From the NCBI RefSeq assembly GCF_027105095.1, contig NZ_CP114278.1:992001-1056000 (forward strand): 64,000 bases of DNA. Direction: 5' to 3'. The notes under the pieces were generated by a model. It saw nothing but the letters and a program-made list of their open reading frames with translations. It made no database searches and was not told where the DNA came from. How positions within the stretch are numbered: the stretch's first letter is position 1; every line of letters begins with the position of its first letter. Of the stretch, positions 7,310 to 14,967 are shown piece by piece. The DNA comes from Brevundimonas vesicularis (GTDB taxonomy: Bacteria; Pseudomonadota; Alphaproteobacteria; Caulobacterales; Caulobacteraceae). A program made the position numbers and the translations under genes.

Positions 7310-8043
7310 ATCAGGCCCAGTTGCTTGAAGCTGGCCACCCCGTCGCGGCCGACGACCAGATGGTCGTGAACCTCGACGTTAAGGGCGCGGCCGGCCTGCA
7401 CAACCTGTTTCGTGATCTCGATGTCGGCGCGGCTGGGGGTCGGATCGCCCGACGGATGATTGTGCACCAGGATCAGGGCGCTGGCCGACAGCTCCAGCGC
7501 GCGCCGCACGACCTCGCGCGGATAGACCGGCGCATGATCGACCGTGCCGCGGTTCTGCACCTCGTCCAGGATCAGCTGGTTCTTCTTGTCCAGATACAAC
7601 ACCCGGAACTGCTCGCGCGGCTCGTGCTGCAGGGCGACGCGGACATAGGCCAGGAGCGCCGTCCAGGACGAGATCACCGGCCGCTTGGCCGTCGGCTCCT
7701 TCGCGATCCGCCGCGTCACGTCGAAGATCAGCTGAAGGTCCAGCGCAACCGCCCGCGTCGCCTTGCCGACGGCGTATCCCATCGACCGCGCCACCTGATC
7801 CTCGATCGCCTCATGGCTGGCCGCCCCGATCCCCTCCAGCCCTCCGAACCGCGCCAGCAGATCCTTGGCTAGCGGCTTGGTGTCCTTATAGGGCACGCTG
7901 CGGAACAACAGCAGCTCCAGCAGCTCATAGTCGGGCAGGGCGCCCAGGCCCCCCTTCGCCGCCCGCTCACGCAGCCGGTCGCGATGACCGCTGTGGCGGG
8001 GCTTGGGCTTGTCCCCGACTTCGGACGCCTTGTCGTCGAGCAT
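7306..8043 (-). CDS. radC: RadC family JAB/MPN-domain protein
   Basis: 245 aa, normal size. The N-terminal part has a helix-hairpin-helix-like segment (PDYELLELLLFRSVP...LLARFGGLEGIGAAS). The C-terminal part is a JAMM metalloprotease-like fold with H194-N-H196-P-S-G, the following Ser, and Asp in SRADIE. Despite the historical name, a direct DNA-repair role for RadC is not established. It lies 52 bases after map on the same strand and overlaps the GNAT gene by four bases, so a map-radC-GNAT transcript is plausible. Confidence 0.93.
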   Translation of the reverse strand: MLDDKASEVGDKPKPRHSGHRDRLRERAAKGGLGALPDYELLELLLFRSVPYKDTKPLAKDLLARFGGLEGIGAASHEAIEDQVARSMGYAVGKATRAVALDLQLIFDVTRRIAKEPTAKRPVISSWTALLAYVRVALQHEPREQFRVLYLDKKNQLILDEVQNRGTVDHAPVYPREVVRRALELSASALILVHNHPSGDPTPSRADIEITKQVVQAGRALNVEVHDHLVVGRDGVASFKQLGLM

Positions 8044-8095
8044 GATCCCTCCCGCTCAACGCAACCTGTGCGTATTGCGACTGAGGATCAAGGGT

Positions 8096-8914
8096 TCAGT
8101 TCGGTCGGAACAGCCCCGCCGGCGACGCTGTGAAGATTTCCAGTCCGTCTTCCGTCACCCCGATGGTGTGCTCGCACTGGGCCGACAGGGACTTGTCGCG
8201 CGTCACGGCGGTCCAGCCATCGGACAGCACCTTCACGTGCGGCTTGCCCAGGTTCACCATCGGCTCGACGGTGAAGAACATGCCGGGTTTCAACACCGCG
8301 CCCTCGCCGCGACGGCCATAGTGCAGGACGTTGGGGCTGTCGTGGAAGACGCGGCCGATGCCGTGGCCGCAGAAGTCGCGCACCACGCTCATGCGCTGGG
8401 CCTCGACGAACTTCTGGATCGCATAGCCGATGTCGCCGAAGGTGTTGCCCGGCTTGACCTGCTCCAGGCCCAGGTCCAGTGACTGATAGGTCACGTCGAT
8501 CAGCTTCTTGGCACGCGCATTGATCTCGCCCACCGCATACATGCGGCTGGAATCGCCGTGCCAGCCGTCCACGATCACAGTGTGGTCGATGTTGACGATG
8601 TCGCCGTCCTTCAGCACCCGGTCGCCGGGAATGCCGTGGCAAACGACGTGGTTGATCGAGGTGCAGACGGTCTTCTCGTAACCCTTGTAGCCCAGACAGG
8701 CTGGCAGGCCGCCGTTGTCCAGAGTGAACTCGCGAACCAGATCGTCGATCGTGCCGGTCAGGACGCCCGGCTTCACATGCGCCGCGATCATGTCCAGCGC
8801 CTCGGCGACCAGACGGCCGGCCTTGCGCATGCCCTCGAAGTCTTCCGCCTCATGGATACGGATGGCGCTGGAGCGGACCAGGACGTCGGTTTCGAGTTCG
8901 GGCGTTTCGTACAT
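8096..8914 (-). CDS. map: Methionine aminopeptidase, type I
   Basis: 272 aa from ATG 8914 (MYETPELETD). It removes the initiator methionine from new proteins. The pita-bread metal centre is visible: Asp in VNIDHTVIVDG and in WHGDSSRMYA, His in CGHGIGRVFH, Glu in FTVEPMV and Glu in QCEHTIGVT. Substrate-loop features CLGYKGYEKTVCTSINHVVCHGIPGD are canonical. A longer in-frame extension to 9115 has no family similarity and overlaps the divergent gene at 9012. About 97 bases separate the two divergent starts. Confidence 0.96.
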   Translation of the reverse strand: MYETPELETDVLVRSSAIRIHEAEDFEGMRKAGRLVAEALDMIAAHVKPGVLTGTIDDLVREFTLDNGGLPACLGYKGYEKTVCTSINHVVCHGIPGDRVLKDGDIVNIDHTVIVDGWHGDSSRMYAVGEINARAKKLIDVTYQSLDLGLEQVKPGNTFGDIGYAIQKFVEAQRMSVVRDFCGHGIGRVFHDSPNVLHYGRRGEGAVLKPGMFFTVEPMVNLGKPHVKVLSDGWTAVTRDKSLSAQCEHTIGVTEDGLEIFTASPAGLFRPN

Positions 8915-9011
8915 GGGGCGATCGGTCTGCAAAAGGCGGGATACGGCGCAATCCGTTCGCCGCAGATGGGCGTTATAGCATGAAACCTCAAGCCTGCCCC
9001 CGGATTCCCGC

Positions 9012-9779
9012 ATGACCGACGCTGACACCGACCGTTCCGGCCCGACCGCCGCCGTCCTGGTCATCGGCGACGAAATCCTGTCGGGCCGGACCCAGGACAC
9101 CAACACCAACACCATCGCCCGGTTTCTGGCGGCGTTGGGGATCGACCTGATGGAGGCGCGGGTTGTCAGCGACGATCACGGCCGGATTGTCGAGGCGTTG
9201 GACGCCCTCCGCCCACGCTGGGACTATGTCTTCACCACCGGCGGCATCGGTCCGACCCATGACGACATCACCGCCGACGCCGTGGCGGCCGCCTTCGGCG
9301 TGGCCCTGCCTGAACATCCCGACGCGCTGGCGATCCTGTCGCGCCGCTATGGCGACGAGTTCAACGCCGCGCGCCGTCGCATGGCGCGCATCCCCGAAGG
9401 CGGCGTTCTGATCGCCAATCCGGTCACCGATGCGCCCGGCTTCCAGATCGGCATTGTCTTCGTCATGGCCGGCGTGCCCAAGATCATGCAGGCCATGCTG
9501 GAGGATGTGGCCCCACGCCTGCGCACCGGCGCCATCGTTCATGTCCAGACCCTGAAGGTCACCGGCGTGGGCGAGGGGGCGGTGGCCGATGTGCTGCGGG
9601 CGGCGGCCAACCAGCGTCGGGACCTGTCCTTCGGCAGCTATCCATTCGGCCATGGCAGTGTCGGCGAGATGGGAACCCAGCTGGTCATTCGTGGCCGCAA
9701 CGCCGATCAGGTCGATGCGGCGGCGCATGATTTGATCGCAGAACTGCGTAATCTGGGCATCGATGTTGTCGCTGCGTAA
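9012..9779 (+). CDS. CinA N-terminal-type / MoCF-biosynthesis-domain protein
   Basis: 255 aa. This is the COG1058 domain (molybdopterin-binding fold) on its own, without the nicotinamide-nucleotide amidase domain of full CinA. Signatures are VLVIGDEILSGRTQDTNTN at the start, VFTTGGIGPTHDD in the middle, and VMAGVPKIMQAM. Members of full-length CinA act as ADP-ribose or NMN-cycle hydrolases; whether the short form does is uncertain. It is divergent from map and is followed by a weak terminator-like hairpin. The competence label often given to this family is historical. Confidence 0.85.
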   Translation: MTDADTDRSGPTAAVLVIGDEILSGRTQDTNTNTIARFLAALGIDLMEARVVSDDHGRIVEALDALRPRWDYVFTTGGIGPTHDDITADAVAAAFGVALPEHPDALAILSRRYGDEFNAARRRMARIPEGGVLIANPVTDAPGFQIGIVFVMAGVPKIMQAMLEDVAPRLRTGAIVHVQTLKVTGVGEGAVADVLRAAANQRRDLSFGSYPFGHGSVGEMGTQLVIRGRNADQVDAAAHDLIAELRNLGIDVVAA

Positions 9780-9807
9780 CCTCGCAAAGCCGTGATCGTG
9801 TGCGGCT

Positions 9808-9831
9808 CAGGCGCCACGGTTTCGCCTGTTT
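9808..9831 (+). terminator. Weak terminator-like hairpin after the CinA-like gene
   Basis: CAGGCG at 9808-9813 can pair with CGCCTG at 9823-9828, followed by only TTT. The stem is short and the U-tract poor, so termination here is only possible. Confidence 0.35.
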
Positions 9832-9941
9832 CCGGTCCGATGGGGGCCTTGCCCGCAACGCTTTCGCGCCGCGAACGCTGAGAGGGCTCCTCCCCTGATC
9901 GACCGCGCGTAATGCGGCCGGCGCTTACTTAGGTGTATGAA

Positions 9942-11309
9942 ATGACCTCCAGGAACTTCGCCCGCATGGGCGGGATCGCCCTGACGACCGCCCTGCTGGC
10001 CGGCGTCGCCGCCCCGGCCATGGCCGGCTCCTTCTATGTCCAGGAACAATCGACCCGCGGCCAGGGTCGCGCCAACGCCGGCGTCGGCGCCGACAAGGGC
10101 GTCCAGTCGCTGTGGTGGAACCCCGCCGCCATCGCTGGTACCCAGCGCGAAGTCTATGTCGGCATGCACGGCCTGATCCTGGACTCTGACGTCGACAATC
10201 GCGGCTCGACGCTCAGCTACAATCTGCCTGCGCCGACGCCGCCGTTCCCGGCCGGCACCATCCTCAGCGGCTCAACCGTTGTGGCTGGCGACCCGCATGT
10301 CCACGACGTCGTCGAAAGCGGCATCGTGCCGAACTTCGCCGTCTCCATGCCGATCGGCGACCGCTTCAACGTCGGTCTGGCCGTCCAGGCGCCCTACAAC
10401 TTCACCACCAAATACGAACAGCCTGATTTCGCCCGCTACGACGCCCTGACGTCGGAACTGCGCTCGGCCAACGTCAGCCTGGTCGCCGCCATGACGGTCA
10501 CAGACTGGCTGGACATCGGCGCCGGCTTCGACGCCCAGTACGCCAAGGCGACTCTTTCGTCGGCGCTGCCGAACCTGCCGACCGTTGCTGGCGTTGCTCC
10601 GCTGGTGCTGATCCCCTCGGCCACCGACGGCCGCAACCAGCTGGAAGGCGACGGCTGGGATTACGGATGGAACGCCGGCGCCCAGATGCACTTCGGCAAG
10701 CTGGACCTCGGTCTGTCGTACCGCTCCAAGATCGAGCACGAACTGGAAGGCTCGGTGAACATCTCCGGCCTGACTGGCGCATTGGCTGCGGCAAACGTCT
10801 CGGCCGACGGCCAGGCCAGCTTCAACACACCCTGGTACGCCACCGTCTCGGCTCGCTACGCCGTCAACGATCGCCTGACGCTGAACGCCCAGGTCAACCA
10901 AATCGGTTGGAGCGAGTTCGACGCCATCCGCGTGACCTATGGCGCGAACGGTCGTTCGACCATCGTTCAGGATTATGACGACGTCACGACTGGCGCGATC
11001 GGCTTCGACTACAAGATCGATCCGTCGATGACCTTCCGCGCCGGCCTGGGCTACGACCCGACCCCGACCTCGGACGATCACCGCACCGCCCGTATCCCGG
11101 ACGGCGACCGCTGGCTCTACGCCGCCGGTCTGTCCAAGACGATCGGTTCGATGACCTTCGACGGCGCCGTGACCTACATCGACATCGACACCGCGACCAT
11201 CAACGACACCCGCGACGTTTACGGCAACGGCCTGGTCATCTCGAACCTGCGTGGCGAAGCGCAAGGCTCGGGCGTCGGCTTCTCGCTGGGCGCGACCTGG
11301 AACTTCTAA
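9942..11309 (+). CDS. Outer membrane transport protein, FadL/OmpP1/TodX family
   Basis: 455 aa from ATG 9942, favoured by AGGTG six bases upstream over GTG 9933. A Sec signal peptide ends near PAMA-GSF. The mature N-terminus (GSFYVQEQSTRGQGRANAGVGADKGVQSLWWNPAAIAG) is the FadL hatch/NPA signature. Alternating strands and the C-terminal Phe (GATWNF) fit a 14-strand outer-membrane barrel. FadL-family proteins let fatty acids or other hydrophobic compounds cross the outer membrane by lateral diffusion; the real ligand is unknown. It stands alone with a strong terminator downstream. Confidence 0.92.
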   Translation: MTSRNFARMGGIALTTALLAGVAAPAMAGSFYVQEQSTRGQGRANAGVGADKGVQSLWWNPAAIAGTQREVYVGMHGLILDSDVDNRGSTLSYNLPAPTPPFPAGTILSGSTVVAGDPHVHDVVESGIVPNFAVSMPIGDRFNVGLAVQAPYNFTTKYEQPDFARYDALTSELRSANVSLVAAMTVTDWLDIGAGFDAQYAKATLSSALPNLPTVAGVAPLVLIPSATDGRNQLEGDGWDYGWNAGAQMHFGKLDLGLSYRSKIEHELEGSVNISGLTGALAAANVSADGQASFNTPWYATVSARYAVNDRLTLNAQVNQIGWSEFDAIRVTYGANGRSTIVQDYDDVTTGAIGFDYKIDPSMTFRAGLGYDPTPTSDDHRTARIPDGDRWLYAAGLSKTIGSMTFDGAVTYIDIDTATINDTRDVYGNGLVISNLRGEAQGSGVGFSLGATWNF

Positions 11310-11337
11310 GGTCCGCTCAGCCCCGGCTGACATGAGA

Positions 11338-11370
11338 ACGGCGGCTCCTTCGCAGGAGCCGCCGTTTTTT
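11338..11370 (+). terminator. Strong Rho-independent terminator after the FadL-type gene
   Basis: ACGGCGGCTCC pairs perfectly with GGAGCCGCCGT around a short TTCGCA loop, followed by T6 at 11365-11370. Confidence 0.93.
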
Positions 11371-11372
11371 AT

Positions 11373-11530
11373 TCCTCCACCGCGTAGCGGGGGAGGGGGA
11401 CCGCGCGAAGCGGGGTGGAGGGGGCGGAAACGGGCGCGATGTCCGACGTTTCCCGCCATGCGGCGTTCGCCCCCTCCACCGCTTCGCGCGGTCCCCCTCC
11501 CCCGTTTCGCTGCGCTTCGCGGGGGAGGAT
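11373..11530. repeat. GC-rich palindromic intergenic repeat, copy 1
   Basis: Two long arms face each other: about 11388-11424 (GGGGGAGGGGGACCGCGCG, then AAGCGGGGTGGAGGGGG) and about 11469-11503 (its reverse complement with CCCCTCCACCGCTTCGCG). Outer half-copies of CCTCC-ACCGC and GCGGGGGAGG flank them. It fills the gap between the FadL-type gene and the helicase. A second element of the same design, though not identical, lies at 51565-51727. It resembles the mosaic intergenic repeats common in alphaproteobacteria. Confidence 0.75.
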
Positions 11531-11535
11531 CTAGA

Positions 11536-13032
11536 TCAGCCCTTGGCGGCGCCGCCGTAGCCCTTGCCGCCGTTCGACGGGCGGCGACGGGGGCGGCGCT
11601 TCATTTCGCCTTCGGCCGGTTTGACGTTGTCGTTGATCGAGGGGACGCGCTCGCCGGCCAGGGGGTTGTAGGCGCGCTCGGGGCGCGGGGCCGCCGGGGT
11701 TTCGCCCGGGCGGTTGCGACGCTGGCGGTGCGGCTGGCCGCCGCCTTCCGGACGCACGCCCTCGCGGTGAGGCGCGCGACGGCCGCGACCACCCCGTCCC
11801 TGGCCGCCCTCGTTGCGCTCGCCGCCCTCGCGTTCCGGCATCGTCGCCTTCTTGCCGACGCCGGTGGCCATGATGGTGGCGTCCAGCTGGCCCAGGGCCT
11901 TGTCGTTCCGGCGGTCGATGGCCGGGATCTTCTGGCGTGTGACCTTCTCGATATCGCGCAGCAGCTTCATCTCGTCGCCGGCGACGAAGCTGACGGCGGT
12001 GCCGTCCTTGCCCGCCCGCGCCGTGCGGCCGATGCGGTGGACGTAGCTTTCCGGCACGTGCGGCAGCTCGAAGTTCACGACGTGCGAGACGCCGTCCACG
12101 TCGATGCCGCGCGCGGCGATGTCGGTGGCGACCAGCACGCGTAGCTTGCCCTTCTTGAAGGCTTCCAGGGTGCGTTCACGCTGGGGCTGGCTCTTGTTGC
12201 CGTGGATGGCCCCGGCCTCGACGCCGCCGGCTTCCAGATAGGCCGCGACCTTGTCGGCGCCGTGCTTGGTCTTGGTGAAGACCAGGCAGCGCGTGTATTC
12301 GGGATCGCTGAACATCTCGGTCAGCAGAGCGCGTTTGCGGCCCTGTTCGATGTAGACGACCGACTGGCTGATGCGCTGCACCGTGGTCGACTGCGGCGTG
12401 ACCTGGACCTTGACCGGGTCCTTCAGCAGTTCGCCCGCCAGCTTGCCGATCTCAGACGGCATGGTCGCCGAGAAGAACAGGTTCTGGCGCTTGGCCGGGA
12501 TCTTGGAGACGATCTGGCGGATCGGCTTGATGAAGCCCAGGTCCAGCATCTGGTCGGCCTCGTCCAGCACGAAGATCTCGGTCGAGGACAGGTCCAGGTT
12601 CTTCTGCTGGATGTGGTCCAGCAGGCGGCCGGGCGCGGCGATCAGGATGTCCAGGCCCTGTTGCAGGGCCCGCTCCTGGGCGCCGTATTTCACGCCGCCG
12701 AAGATCACCGCGACCCGGAAGCCCAGGTGCGCGCCATAGGCCTTGAAGCTGTCGCCGATCTGGGTGGCCAGCTCACGCGTGGGGCTCAGGACCAGCACGC
12801 GCGTCGTGCGCGGCCGGGGCGGGATGCGATTTTCGGCCAGGCGATGCAGGATCGGCAGGGCGAAGGCGGCGGTCTTGCCGGTGCCGGTCTGAGCGATGCC
12901 CAGCAGGTCCTTGCCGGCCATGACGTCGGGGATGGCCTTTTCCTGGATCGGGGTCGGCTTGGTGTAGCCGGTCGAGGCCAGGGCCTGCAGCAGGGCCTTG
13001 TTCAGGCCCATGGATTCGAATGTGGTGCTCAC
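11536..13032 (-). CDS. DEAD-box ATP-dependent RNA helicase (RhlE-like)
   Basis: 498 aa from GTG 13032 (STTFESMGLNKALLQAL), the position where homologues usually begin; ATG 13074 is an in-frame alternative. It unwinds RNA duplexes using ATP. Motifs in order: Q motif GYTKPTPIQ, Walker A AQTGTGKT, PTRELA, DEAD, SAT, then the second RecA domain with ARGID and HRIGRTAR. The C-terminal 110 residues are basic, Gly/Arg-rich and low-complexity, typical of RhlE RNA-binding tails. It ends next to the GC-rich intergenic repeat. Specific role (ribosome assembly or RNA decay, cold adaptation) is inferred from the family only. Confidence 0.95.
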   Translation of the reverse strand: MSTTFESMGLNKALLQALASTGYTKPTPIQEKAIPDVMAGKDLLGIAQTGTGKTAAFALPILHRLAENRIPPRPRTTRVLVLSPTRELATQIGDSFKAYGAHLGFRVAVIFGGVKYGAQERALQQGLDILIAAPGRLLDHIQQKNLDLSSTEIFVLDEADQMLDLGFIKPIRQIVSKIPAKRQNLFFSATMPSEIGKLAGELLKDPVKVQVTPQSTTVQRISQSVVYIEQGRKRALLTEMFSDPEYTRCLVFTKTKHGADKVAAYLEAGGVEAGAIHGNKSQPQRERTLEAFKKGKLRVLVATDIAARGIDVDGVSHVVNFELPHVPESYVHRIGRTARAGKDGTAVSFVAGDEMKLLRDIEKVTRQKIPAIDRRNDKALGQLDATIMATGVGKKATMPEREGGERNEGGQGRGGRGRRAPHREGVRPEGGGQPHRQRRNRPGETPAAPRPERAYNPLAGERVPSINDNVKPAEGEMKRRPRRRPSNGGKGYGGAAKG

Positions 13033-13308
13033 AGCAATGTATCTTTCGCGTAGCGGCAGGGCGCTATCAGCCATGGCATGACGCCGTCGGGCCGCGCACC
13101 GCCAGTCCCGACGGGGCCTCGGGGAGGAGGCCTGCGGGGTGGATCGGGCGCCGCCCCGCGTGTCCGGGCAGCGAATGGATATGAGGGGCCGGCGGCTTCT
13201 ACAGACAGGTCCGAGGGGGACCCACACGCGCTGGAGACGCCGGAGATCGCGAGTGTGCGACGCCGCGCAAATGGGCGCTTATCGCCGATAAGTCAACTGC
13301 CGCACACA

Positions 13309-13872
13309 TCAGGGCGCGTATCGCGTCGCCGCCTCGGGCAATCCGTCGGGCAGGCCGATGGCCGCGCGCCAGTCCTCGGGATGCAGCCGCGCCATCTCCA
13401 GATCCAGCCACGCCAGCGGCTTCAGCGCCCCGTCCGCGTCCCAGAACCGCTCGGCCCACGGCTGGCCCGTCTCGATCGCCCGCGCCCGGTCCCGCGCCGT
13501 CGCCTCGGGCCCCAGATGCGTCGCGCGCCAGTGATACAGCCACGGAATATGCCAGTGCGGCGCCCGGCTCAGCCGCTCGTCCGTCATCGCCGCCGCCAGA
13601 CATTCCGCCAGCGCCCGCGCGTCCTCCAGCTGGGCGTTGAAGGCGTCGCGCCGCGCCTGGATATGCCGGTCCCAGCCCTCGGCCGGCTCGATCGGCGCCA
13701 GCGTCGGCTCGGGCCGTTTCCAGCCTTCCGCCTCGCGCCGCTTCCACAGGGCGTGCACCCCCACGTCATAGCGCGCGGCGACCGACCGCGCGGTCTCGCC
13801 GTCCTCCCACGCCTTCCTGACCTCGGCCCAGACGGCGTCCGGCCGGATCTTGCGATGTATGCCCTGGCTCAT
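13309..13872 (-). CDS. Hypothetical protein with N-terminal HTH-like domain, paralogue of the divergent gene
   Basis: 187 aa from ATG 13872; a GTG at 13890 is also possible. Residues about 5-50 (IRPDAVWAEVRKAWEDGETARSVAARYDVG...LWKRREAEGW) look like a helix-turn-helix with the pattern A-x-x-VAAR-x-DV, as in phage terminase small subunits and transposase-type HTHs. The same pattern opens the divergent gene at 14037. The rest is Trp- and Arg-rich, predicted helical, with no named domain I recognise. It is arginine- and GC-rich like the host, so it does not look recently acquired. Confidence 0.65.
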   Translation of the reverse strand: MSQGIHRKIRPDAVWAEVRKAWEDGETARSVAARYDVGVHALWKRREAEGWKRPEPTLAPIEPAEGWDRHIQARRDAFNAQLEDARALAECLAAAMTDERLSRAPHWHIPWLYHWRATHLGPEATARDRARAIETGQPWAERFWDADGALKPLAWLDLEMARLHPEDWRAAIGLPDGLPEAATRYAP

Positions 13873-14036
13873 GGGACGGGGGTGTCGCACGCCCCTGCGT
13901 CATCATCGGTCGCACCCGCGCCTCATGCACAGCTGGCGCGTGACCCCTGACATGTCGCGATGTGGAAAATCAAATCTCTAGCCTCGAAAATCGGCCTTCT
14001 TCCGGCCTGGGGTAGAGACCGCCCCATAATGCCCGC

Positions 14037-14789
14037 ATGGAAAAACGCCGCTACAAGATCAAACCGCCCGAGGTCTGGACCCAGGTCCGAAAGGACTATC
14101 TGTCCGGCCTCGACGCCAAGACCGTCGCCGCCCGCCACGACGTGACCGAGGCCTCCATTCGCGCCCGCGCGACGAAGGAGGGCTGGTCCCGCCATCCGCG
14201 CAGCGAGGCCGCGACGCCCGCGCCAGAACCCCTTTCGTCTCAGGAGGCGGCCGACCTGTCGCCCGACGACCCCAATGATCCTGCGGCTCTCGCCCGCGCC
14301 GCCGCCCAGGCCTCGGGCCGCGCCCTGCATGCCCAGGACTTCGCCCAGGCCCGCGCCCTGGCGGCCCTGGCCGAGACCTATCGCAAACTGGCCGACCGCG
14401 ACGGCCCCGGCCGCGCCGCCCGCCTGACGGTGAAAAACGCGCCCCTGCAACTGGTCTTCGACATCCTGACCAATGAGGCCGAGGCCGAGAACCGCTTCGC
14501 CATGAACACCAGCGACAAGAGCGACTGGGAACTGCGCGGCCAATACTGGCAGGCGAAGCAGAAGCTGACCCGCGCCAACGATGAATGGAGCGAGGCCCAA
14601 CTGGCCCGCCGCGTCCAGCTGGACCGCCGCATCGCCGCGCTCGAGGACCAACTCCGCGCCGCCGGCCTCGACCCCGTCATCGAACGCGAACAGGACCGCC
14701 GCATCTCGAAAGGGATAGACCTCTATCTGGGCACCTGGCGCGGGATCGTGACGATGGAGGAATGGGAGATGACGCTGGATGAGTTGTGA
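14037..14789 (+). CDS. Hypothetical protein with N-terminal HTH-like domain and coiled-coil region
   Basis: 250 aa. Residues 5-50 (YKIKPPEVWTQVRKDYLSG...TVAARHDVTEASIRARATKEGW) align with the N-terminus of the divergent gene at 13309, so the two are paralogues in that part. The middle is Ala-rich and helical (ARAAAQASGRALHAQDFAQARALAALAETYRKLAD), and residues 165-215 look like a coiled coil (ARRVQLDRRIAALEDQLRAAGL). This architecture recalls phage terminase small subunits, but no phage genes are adjacent. There is no Shine-Dalgarno; a CATAAT at 14025-14030 lies seven bases before the ATG, so a leaderless message is possible. Function unknown. Confidence 0.68.
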   Translation: MEKRRYKIKPPEVWTQVRKDYLSGLDAKTVAARHDVTEASIRARATKEGWSRHPRSEAATPAPEPLSSQEAADLSPDDPNDPAALARAAAQASGRALHAQDFAQARALAALAETYRKLADRDGPGRAARLTVKNAPLQLVFDILTNEAEAENRFAMNTSDKSDWELRGQYWQAKQKLTRANDEWSEAQLARRVQLDRRIAALEDQLRAAGLDPVIEREQDRRISKGIDLYLGTWRGIVTMEEWEMTLDEL

Positions 14790-14967
14790 TGCAAACGTCA
14801 GATTCTCTGGCTGTCGTGTGGGCTATCAGACAGATCGTCCACAAACCCTCATTTCAGGTCATCACTGCAGATAGCAATCCCGTAAATCGTTAGCGTGTAA
14901 TTTGCGCAACCTGGGCTATTGACGCCGCAGTCCTAAATAGCCTTTTTGTATGGCTTGGAGGACTTAT

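Noticed and set aside
13078..13950. 290-codon plus-strand frame
   Set aside because: Antisense to the HTH-like gene at 13309, Arg/Pro-rich and without a ribosome site.
14950..14967. Earlier ATG of the SIR2-STAND gene
   Set aside because: The GGAGG at 14957-14961 lies inside it and is ideally spaced for ATG 14968.
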